From the NCBI GenBank assembly GCA_026018925.1, contig JAKSZU010000029.1:15551778-15615777 (forward strand): a stretch of DNA of 64,000 bases, read 5' to 3'. The DNA is from Tupaia tana. Taxonomy: Eukaryota > Chordata > Mammalia > Scandentia > Tupaiidae. The notes under the pieces are model-generated. The model was given only the letters and a program-made list of their open reading frames with translations. It did no database searches and had not been told where the DNA came from. Both the position numbers and the translations under genes were made by a program. Below are positions 57,371 through 64,000 of the stretch, piece after piece; the first letter of the stretch is position 1, and every line of letters begins with the position of its first letter.

Positions 57371-58276
57371 ATGCAAAGCAGTGTGTCCAGTGCCCAGCTC
57401 AAGAGCACCCAAACAATGAGAGAACACATTGCCTCCCCAAGCCTATGGCATTCTGGCATTTGAGGATGCTTTGGGGACAACCATGGCCTGCATGACTCTG
57501 TGCTTCTTTGCCCTCACAATTGTAGTTTTGGGAGTCTTCGTGAAGCACTGAGACACTCCCATTGTCAAGGCCAACAACCAGGCTCTCAGCTTTGTTCTGC
57601 TCATCTCCCTCCTGCTCTGTTTTCTCTGCTCCTTGCTCTTCATTGGCCAACCTAACACTGTCACCTGTGTCCTCCAACAAGTCATGTTTGGCCTTGTGTT
57701 CACTGTGGCTGTTTCCATTGTTCTGGCCAAAACAATTACCGTGATTCTGGCATTCAAGTCCATGAAGCCTGGAAGAACAATGAGGTGTTTGTTACTATCA
57801 GGGGTTTCTAACTCTGTCATTCCAATTTGCTCCCTGATCCAAGTGATTATCTGTGGAATCTGGCTGGGAACTTCTCCCCTTTTGTTGACACAGACTCACA
57901 CTCTGAGTCCAGAAACCTCATCATTGTGTGCAACAAGGGCTCAGTCACTGCTTTCTACTGTGTCCTAGGCTACCTGGGCTTTTTGGTTCTGGGGAGCTTC
58001 ACTGTGTCTTTCCTGGCCAGGAACTTGCCTGACACATTCAATGAAGCCAAGTTCCTCACATTCAGCATGCTGGTGTTCTGCAGTGTCTGGGTCACCTTTA
58101 TTCCTGTCTACCACAGCACCAAGGGGAAGTTCATGGTGTCTGTGGAGGTCTTCTCCATCTTGGCCTCCAGTGCAGGGCTCCTAGGTTGCATCTTTGCCCC
58201 CAAGTGCTACATTATTCTCTTAAGGTCTGATAAGAACTGCTGGAAAACTTTAAAAAAAAGAAGAGATTTCAAATAA
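57371..58276 (+). pseudogene. VMN2R: V2R pseudogene exon 6 (seven-helix domain)
   Basis: Encodes the end of the cysteine-rich linker (QCVQCP, HCLPKP) and the membrane domain: [115 protein letters not shown] and CYIILLR. Stop TAA 58274-58276, about the normal C-terminus. Lesions: one missing T near 57449, CGA-to-TGA at 57549-57551, one missing base near 57880. The last 450 bp are open. Confidence 0.95.
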
Positions 58277-58526
58277 AACAAGTCTCATTGCATAAGTATG
58301 TATCAGAATTTTAGGGTTTTGAATAAAAAATGTACCATTTTTATATTCCCATAATATAAAGTAACTGAAAATGACTGGCTTCTTAAATGTGTTTTCTAAA
58401 ACAAGTATTGAATGCATCTAATCTTTGACAGTTGTTAAACCTTCAATTAATAATGGTATTTTAGATTAATGTCTATATTTTACATTGTATTGATTAATCA
58501 ATAAATTTAAAAAATTATTTATTATC

Positions 58527-58788
58527 AGGACCAGCACTTGTCATAATGGCTATATCACTGGACTCCCATGTAGTTGACTGTGGTTCGAGTTCCGGACCCA
58601 GTGGCTTAAACTCATGCTGGGCGCATGTGCGTGTGTGCCCAAGATTCTGAGAGAAAAAATGGAGGAGAAGAGATCATGGTGTGGCCATTCTCCCTGGGGA
58701 GTGATTTCTTGCTTTCTGTCTCTCTGTTTCTCTCTGTCTTTCTGGTGAGTGCATGTGCCCCATAGAAAAAAAACCTCTTCAAAAACAT
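58527..58788 (+). mobile_element. Long SINE
   Basis: 'aggaccagcacttgtcataat' to 'gccccatagaaaaaaaacctc'; B box ggttcgagttcc. Confidence 0.88.
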
Positions 58789-59221
58789 ATTTACTATTTA
58801 TTGTGTTCGCCTATAAAGCATTTTACTTTTGTATAGTCAGGAATAATGTCTTTACTTCTGTATCTGGTTTATTTATTTGTATTTTCTCTTTCTTTTCTTT
58901 GAAGATCTATCTAAAGTTTAGTCAGTTTCTTGAAGTTAAAAAAACTAGCCAGTGGTTACATTGATTCTCTGCATGGTTTTTATATCTGTTATTTATATTC
59001 ATTCTAATTGTAATGTCTTTGTGCTAGCTATTAGTGTACTTTGCCCTCTTTTTGGAGTGTCTTGATGTGTTAAATAGTGTTGATCACAGCACCTGTCTTC
59101 TCAAGAAGTCATGTTTCTTAAGTAACATTAAAGATTTAAATGTACCTCTAAGCAAAATTTCTGCAACATCTCAAATATTTTGGTATGATCTGTTTCCAAT
59201 TTTGTCTCAGGTATTTTTGTT
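58789..59221. other. No feature recognised
   Basis: AT-rich region downstream of the V2R pseudogene. Confidence 0.3.
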
Positions 59222-59490
59222 AGTAATCCATCAAGTGGCATAATAGTTAAGGTGTTGGACTCCCACATGACCCACTGCATTTGGAGTCCCAATGTTCTGT
59301 ACCAGGAGGAGTGGGAATCAGGTAGGTCCTGTGTGTGTGGATACCCTAAATCCCCACAGAACAAAAGAGGAGAATGGATTACAGTATGGCCATCCACCTG
59401 CAAGGTGCTTTCTCACTTTCCCTATTACTGTCTCTCTCTGTCTCCTACCAGTACAGTTTGTCAAAGATTTTTTTTTTAAAAAAGAGTTAT
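59222..59490 (+). mobile_element. Long SINE
   Basis: 'tccatcaagtggcataatag' to the CTCTCTCTGTCTCC stretch and an A-rich end. Confidence 0.7.
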
Positions 59491-59573
59491 TATTTAAGTA
59501 AAAATATGCATATGTACAAAGCTGTTTTGCTTAACAAATATAGCCATATAACTTGCCTTTATTAAACCTTTGG

Positions 59574-59740
59574 TGGGCCAGCAGGTAGCATAAAGGTTAA
59601 GGTGCCAGACTCCCACATGGCCTACTGTGGTTCGAGTCCTAGACTTGATAGGTTGCTTTCTTACCTTCCCCCACCAGTCTATTTCTGGTAACTATAGCAA
59701 ATTAAAATAATAATAGCAAATTAAATTAAAGTGATAATTA
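59574..59740 (+). mobile_element. Short SINE
   Basis: 'gggccagcaggtagcataaag', B box 'ggttcgagtcc', tail 'aaattaaaataataatag'. Confidence 0.85.
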
Positions 59741-60079
59741 AAAAAACCTTCAGAATAGTCCCAATTAAAGGTACTGAAATTTCTTAACTACAGATGAGAA
59801 GACTATTTAAGTTTGTAAGATTAACAATAGACACTTCACTGAGCTTCACAGGCACAGGAACTTTATGCACTGCTGCACAATTCTGGAAGCCATATAGGAA
59901 AGCTCTGGGTACCTTTCTTTTTTTCTCATTAAAAAATAAATATAATTTTTAAAAGAACATCAGCAAGTAGGTACAGTCATCATAAGTTATCTCTTGTGTA
60001 CTACTGAGGAATCTGCTAATCTCTATTAAAGCCACATGGTCGTATTATGTGGTCTGCAGCCTTACTTTATATTATGAGC

Positions 60080-60445
60080 ACTACTCTACAGGCAACATAT
60101 TTCAAGAGTCTTCACAGGGCATGTTTTATAAAAATAACTGATGTATATGCATTATATATATTTATGAGATTCATTGTGATTGTTCAATACATAAATACAA
60201 TGTGTGATGATCAAATCAGTTTAATTGCATATGGACCCCCTCAAACATTTATGATTTGTGTTGGAAACATTATAAATTGTTTTACATTTTTGAGATATAC
60301 AGCAAATTATTGTTGACTACATTCACCATAGTACTCTATGGAATATAAGAGTACATTCCACCCATTTCACTATAATTTTGTACCTTTACCCATCCTTGTC
60401 CTATGTTTCCCTTTCTCTCATTATTCCCACCCTCTAGACACTAGC
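60080..60445 (-). mobile_element. Ancient L1M 3' fragment
   Basis: 'ctacattcaccatagtactc', 'ttgtacctttacccatcc' and 'gtgtgatgatcaaatcag' match the reversed 3' region of old L1. Confidence 0.6.
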
Positions 60446-60487
60446 TGACCCACAATTTCTTGTTTTTGTTTGTTTGTTTTTTGTCAT

Positions 60488-60518
60488 TTAGGTTTTTGAG
60501 ATAGGGCATGTGCATTTG

Positions 60519-60557
<39 letters not shown>

Positions 60558-60697
60558 AAGTAAGAAATCACCTTTCAGGGAGGATGGCTGCACTGCAAAT
60601 TGCCAGCATGATTTTCAAGCTGCCAGGTCTGAGTCTGGAACTGCAATTGGCCTGGCAGGATTCCAACATCTTAACCACCATGCCACCTGCTGGCCCT
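60488..60697 (-). mobile_element. SINE with GA expansion
   Basis: 'gtttttgagatagggcatgtg', a (GA)n run at 60520-60554, ends 'catgccacctgctggccc'. Part of the body is deleted. Confidence 0.8.
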
Positions 60698-60699
60698 GT

Positions 60700-61034
60700 A
60701 ACCTACCAGTTTTACTCAATACATTCTAGCCTTCACATGTAAGTAATACCTGTAATATTTGTCTTTGTGTGCCTGGTTTTGCAGTTGTATCAGAAATAAT
60801 CCAAAAATGTGAATAAAACCACAAAAGGTACTGAATGACCAAGGCAATAAATAGATAAAGAAACACAACAAACACAGAAAAGCTAGCAGAATTAGACTAG
60901 CAGCCTTTAAATACACTACAAACTCTATGAACAAAAAAAGTTTGGCAAAAAAATATTTTTTTAAATAAAAACAGATACATAGCCCAATGTAACAGAAAAG
61001 AAAAATTGGAAATAGCTCCACTTTTTACACTCAA
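60700..61034. other. No feature recognised
   Basis: AT-rich; the 101-codon minus frame at 60716-61021 is low-complexity hydrophobic and not called a gene. Confidence 0.3.
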
Positions 61035-61035
61035 T

Positions 61036-61204
61036 TGATTGTTTTTAGAATTATTTTAATTGTATTTATTATTTATTTTTAATTTGACCAAAAAGAGTCA
61101 AAAAGAGAGGGAAAGTGGGAAAGCAAGCCACCAGATCTTGGACTCAAACTGTGGTAGACCATGTAGGGGCACAATGCTCTCAACCAACATCTGCCAGCCA
61201 CTGG
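61036..61204 (-). mobile_element. Short SINE
   Basis: AT-rich tail, 'gggaaagcaagccaccag', ends 'catctgccagccac'. Confidence 0.75.
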
Positions 61205-61469
61205 TTTTCAACAATTATGCCAGGACCATAGACTGGAGGAGAAACAGTACTCCAACACAGTGCTAAAAATAGTCAATATCTATGTCAGAAAGAACAGATC
61301 ACAATGTATGACACAAAACAAAACTATGGAAGAAAAAAATAGAGAAAATGTCTCAGGTATTGGTCTGAGCGAAGATTTGTTGAAGAAGACCTGAAAATCA
61401 GAGACAACAAAAGCAAAAAAAGACAACTGATAGTATAGCAAACTGAAATGGTTCTGCACAGGAATTAAT

Positions 61470-61785
61470 CAACAGGAAGAAGAGACACACTGTAGGAGAG
61501 TGGAAAAGTACTTTTGATATATTCACCTAATGAAGGATTAAAATATTCGGAGTATATAAGAAACTCAATAAACTCAAAGGAAAAATTTAATCTGTTTACA
61601 AAATTAAGTGAAGACAGAAGTCAACATTTCTAAAGAAGACACACAATGGACAGATATGTAAAAAAAATACTCACCATCACTAATTACCAATAAACTATAA
61701 ATCAAAGCTACAGTGAGGTTTCACTTTACCCCCATTAGAATGGTCATTTTTTTATGAGACAAAAAATAATGAATGTGAAGTGATA
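61470..61785 (+). mobile_element. Ancient L1M ORF2 C-terminal fragment
   Basis: 'acatttctaaagaagacac', 'tactcaccatcactaatta' and 'tacccccattagaatggtc' match the ORF2 stretch before the 'ACCCC' motif of old L1. Confidence 0.7.
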
Positions 61786-61789
61786 AAAC

Positions 61790-62005
61790 ATGACACACTG
61801 TCAATGAGTTGCATGGTAAGGTGTAGAGTTCACATCTCAAGATCTCCCGGTACACTTGGCATACTTGTACCCACAATCTGGGGCCAGCTGTGACTGAAGG
61901 TGTCTCAATAATGTGTTGAGACAGTGGCAGCAGTGTTTGTTTCTCTGTCTATGCCTCTCTCTCCCCTTTTCTCTGTCTCTTTCACTCATAAAAAACTTTG
62001 AAACA
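61790..62005 (+). mobile_element. Diverged SINE (tentative)
   Basis: 'gagttgcatggtaaggtgta', 'caagatctcccggtac' and the CTCTCTC stretch 61947-61985 suggest a long-type SINE with altered body. Confidence 0.45.
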
Positions 62006-62008
62006 GGT

Positions 62009-62215
62009 TTTTTGTTTTTTTTTTTTTTTTTTTTTTTTTATGAGAGAGTTGCAATACAGCAGGAAGGTCTGTGAGGGTCCCTTGAGCATGAAACAATTTC
62101 TCCTGCCATTGATGTGAAATTGGCGTGAAGGAGTGGGACTGTACTCCACCTGAAGATTAGCAAAGGCCTGAGAGACTTGGGAGGCCAGGGAGGCTTGGGT
62201 AGAATGCCTGGGCTA
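62009..62215 (-). pseudogene. 3' fragment of an unidentified processed transcript
   Basis: On the minus strand about 175 bp end directly in a poly(A) (T-run 62009-62039, two interruptions). G+C content exceeds the flanks. One minus frame is open across it (VEYSPTPSRQFHINGRRN region) but I do not recognise the protein, and a second frame is also open. Retrocopy status is inferred from the tail. Confidence 0.5.
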
Positions 62216-62337
62216 GACATTAGATCTGAGTATCTCACATATACAGTAATTCTACAGTTTTTATGTGGTTTTAAATAGTTGTCTAATGATAATCATGAAA
62301 CAGAACTTATTCTTACTTAGATAATAAAGAATTCAGA

Positions 62338-62480
62338 GGCTGGCAGGTGGCATATTAGTTAAGGGGTTGGACTCCCACATGGTCGACTGTGATTCAATTC
62401 ACAGACCTTGTGTTTTCTCACAATTCCTCTCTCTGGTCAAATTAAAATAACAACAACAATAATAATAAATAAAATTAGAT
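62338..62480 (+). mobile_element. Short SINE
   Basis: 'ggctggcaggtggcatattag' to 'ggtcaaattaaaataac'. Confidence 0.8.
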
Positions 62481-62527
62481 AAATAATTCATTTTTGTTTG
62501 TTTTTCAAGCTTTTTAAAAAATGTATT

Positions 62528-62793
62528 ATTGGGATCAGCAGTTAGCATAATGGCTATGCCACTGGACTCCCATGTGGCTGACAGCAGTTTGAGTCATGGA
62601 CCTGGTAGCTTAAACTTATGCCAGGAGCTTGTGCATGCGTGCCCAAGATCTTGAGAGGAGAATGAAGGAGTAGGGATTGTGGCATGGCCATCCCTCTTCC
62701 CCAGGATAATTCTCTCTTTCAGTCTCTCTGTCTCTGTCTGTCTTTCTGGTGAGTGCCCACACCCTATAACTAAAACCTCTCCAAAAAAAAGAA
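62528..62793 (+). mobile_element. Long SINE
   Basis: 'gggatcagcagttagcataat' to 'ataactaaaacctctcc', A-rich tail. Confidence 0.9.
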
Positions 62794-63055
62794 AAATATA
62801 TATTATTTTTATACAGTCAATTGCTATAAATCCTTTAGATTGTAAAGAGACTTTACCCAGCATGATATACACCTCAGTCCAGCCCAGTTGAGAATATTAT
62901 AAACATCATCATCAACAGGTGAATACACCATATCTGTGCCCCACAAATGTCTTACCTCTATATTTTTCCCCAAAATTTCCTTTCCAATACTCTTTCCCCT
63001 CATGCTCTCCTTCCAATTTGTCTCTAATGTCCATAACAATTTTCTTTCTTTTTTT
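62794..63055. other. No feature recognised
   Basis: The segment at 62880-63045 has the texture of module P/Q ('catctgtgccccacaaatg', 'ctctaatgtcc') but I cannot align it securely. Confidence 0.3.
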
Positions 63056-63062
63056 ATTTTTG

Positions 63063-63817
63063 TTTTTTAAATTTAATTTTTTTGTTTAAATTTATTTATT
63101 TACATTCATTTACTATACATCATTATAGCATACAAAGTGAGATTTTCCATCCCATCAAGCATATCAACATTTGTGTTATCATCAACAAATAATTTTCCAT
63201 TTCTTGTTTCCTGTATATTTTTTACTTTTTAGCCATCCTTGATTCCCTATCTCTCACCCTCTGCCATGTACCATCCTCCTCCCACACTGTCTGTGGTATT
63301 CACGGTTGCTTTCTATGCCTTTTTCCCCACTTTATTGATTTGCTAATGAACTTAATTAATCTAAACATTTTCCATAGCAAGCACTGCTGATATATACATA
63401 TCCATGAACACAAGTCTGACTTTAGGCATAAACCTCAGTGAGTAGAATGAACATACTATAAAGTAGCACCTAGCTGGGGCTGTATAGCTTACTTCAGTCA
63501 TCAAATATGCATTTTTTTTTATTTCAAGAAAAACATTTTTTGTGGGTTTTTTTTCTCCTGAAACTTTTTTTTAATTAATTAATTTACATTCATCCCCTAA
63601 GCATCGTCATAGCATACAAAATGTGGTTTCCCATCCAGAATATACAGCATAGTGCCTTAATCATGCATGTTATTACCAATAATTTTCAATTTCTAGTTAT
63701 ATATATATATATATATCCCCCTATGTCTGACCCTCTGCCCTTTCACATCCTCTTCTCACACTATGTCTGGTGTCTACAGTTGTCTTTCATTTCTCCCCCA
63801 CACACACACATTTTTTT
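63063..63817 (-). mobile_element. Half-L1 element D, 3' region (modules Q and P)
   Basis: Minus strand: module P (63817-63555) then Q (63530-63063), matching 27290-26465 in order. ORF1 would lie to the right but the region is interrupted by a SINE at 63818 and the window ends. Confidence 0.8.
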
Positions 63818-64000
63818 TTTGGAGAGGTTTTCACTATAGGGCACATGCGCTCGCCAGACAGACAGAGAGAGACAGAGAGACAGAAAGCGAGAAATCACCC
63901 CCCAGGGGGGATGGTCACGCCGCAATCCCTTCTCCTCCATTCTCTCGGGATCTTGGGCACGCACGCACACGCGTCTGGCGTGAGTTTTAAGCCACCGGGT
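63818..64000 (-). mobile_element. Long SINE, cut by the window edge
   Basis: 'ttggagaggttttcactatag' to 'gttttaagccaccgggt'; CpGs preserved, so a young copy. Its tRNA-like head lies beyond 64000. Confidence 0.92.

Larger units (their letters stand above)
32752..58276 (+). pseudogene. VMN2R: Vomeronasal type-2 receptor (V2R) pseudogene, six exons
   Basis: V2Rs are class C G-protein-coupled receptors of vomeronasal neurons with a Venus-flytrap ligand domain, a nine-cysteine linker and a seven-helix membrane domain. All six exons are found in order: 32752-32960, 36102-36393, 37869-38688, 50092-50312, 53707-53830 and 57371-58276. Splice phases join correctly where checked: exon 1 ends with TG and exon 2 supplies the next G; exon 2 to 3 is phase 0; exon 5 ends one base into a codon completed by exon 6. 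Lesions: a stop in exon 2, a frameshift in exon 3, frameshifts in exon 4, and two frameshifts plus a stop in exon 6. A 7.3-kb L1 lies in intron 3. Exact subfamily not determined. Confidence 0.93.

Noticed and set aside
57443..57820. Long minus-strand frames across V2R exon 6
   Set aside because: Antisense shadows of a conserved plus-strand exon whose protein matches the V2R family.

Overview
This is non-coding, repeat-rich nuclear DNA of a placental mammal. The evidence is LINE-1 (L1) elements with ORF1/ORF2 of the therian type, tRNA-derived SINEs by the dozen, processed pseudogenes of TOMM20 and CEBPZOS, a vomeronasal type-2 receptor (V2R) gene with the standard six-exon layout, and relics of mammal-wide L1M and a Tigger1-like DNA transposon. 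I cannot name the species. The SINEs are not the rabbit, hedgehog, equid, armadillo, bat or opossum types I know; an afrotherian-type SINE is only a guess. I see no intact protein-coding gene.

Layout. 1-5133: a near-perfect head-to-tail array of a 315-bp unit (16 full copies plus one partial, running off the left edge). 5.1-16.1 kb: SINEs, old L1 pieces, TOMM20 and CEBPZOS pseudogenes and some unidentified sequence. 16.17-21.1 kb: a decayed L1 on the + strand whose 5' region consists of a second, unrelated monomer of about 131 bp. 22.2-31.0 kb: three consecutive minus-strand elements that carry L1 ORF1 but no ORF2, followed by a modular 3' region (called R, P and Q here). These look like HAL1-type 'half-L1' elements. 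Their 5' ends carry monomers recognisably homologous to the 315-bp unit, which identifies the array at 1-5133 as an L1/HAL1-type 5'UTR monomer array whose ORF1, if present, lies left of the window. A fourth such 3' region starts at 63.06 kb and leaves the window on the right.

32.75-58.28 kb: a V2R pseudogene on the + strand. All six exons can be found, and the splice phases that can be checked agree, but exons 2, 3, 4 and 6 carry stops or frameshifts. Intron 3 (15 kb between exons 3 and 4 plus flanks) contains a 310-bp inverted copy of part of exon 3 and a 7.3-kb L1 insertion (40048-47380) bounded by target-site duplications. That insertion has a defective ORF1 and ORF2 and ends in about 1.5 kb of apparent 3'-transduced DNA with its own AATAAA and poly(A).

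58.3-64.0 kb: more SINEs, two old L1M pieces, a poly(A)-tailed retrocopy fragment on the minus strand, and the next half-L1 3' region.

The functional theme is retrotransposition: at least two lineages of L1-related elements with different promoter monomers, non-autonomous ORF1-only relatives, and the SINEs and processed pseudogenes they presumably mobilised, all accumulating in and around a dead chemoreceptor gene.
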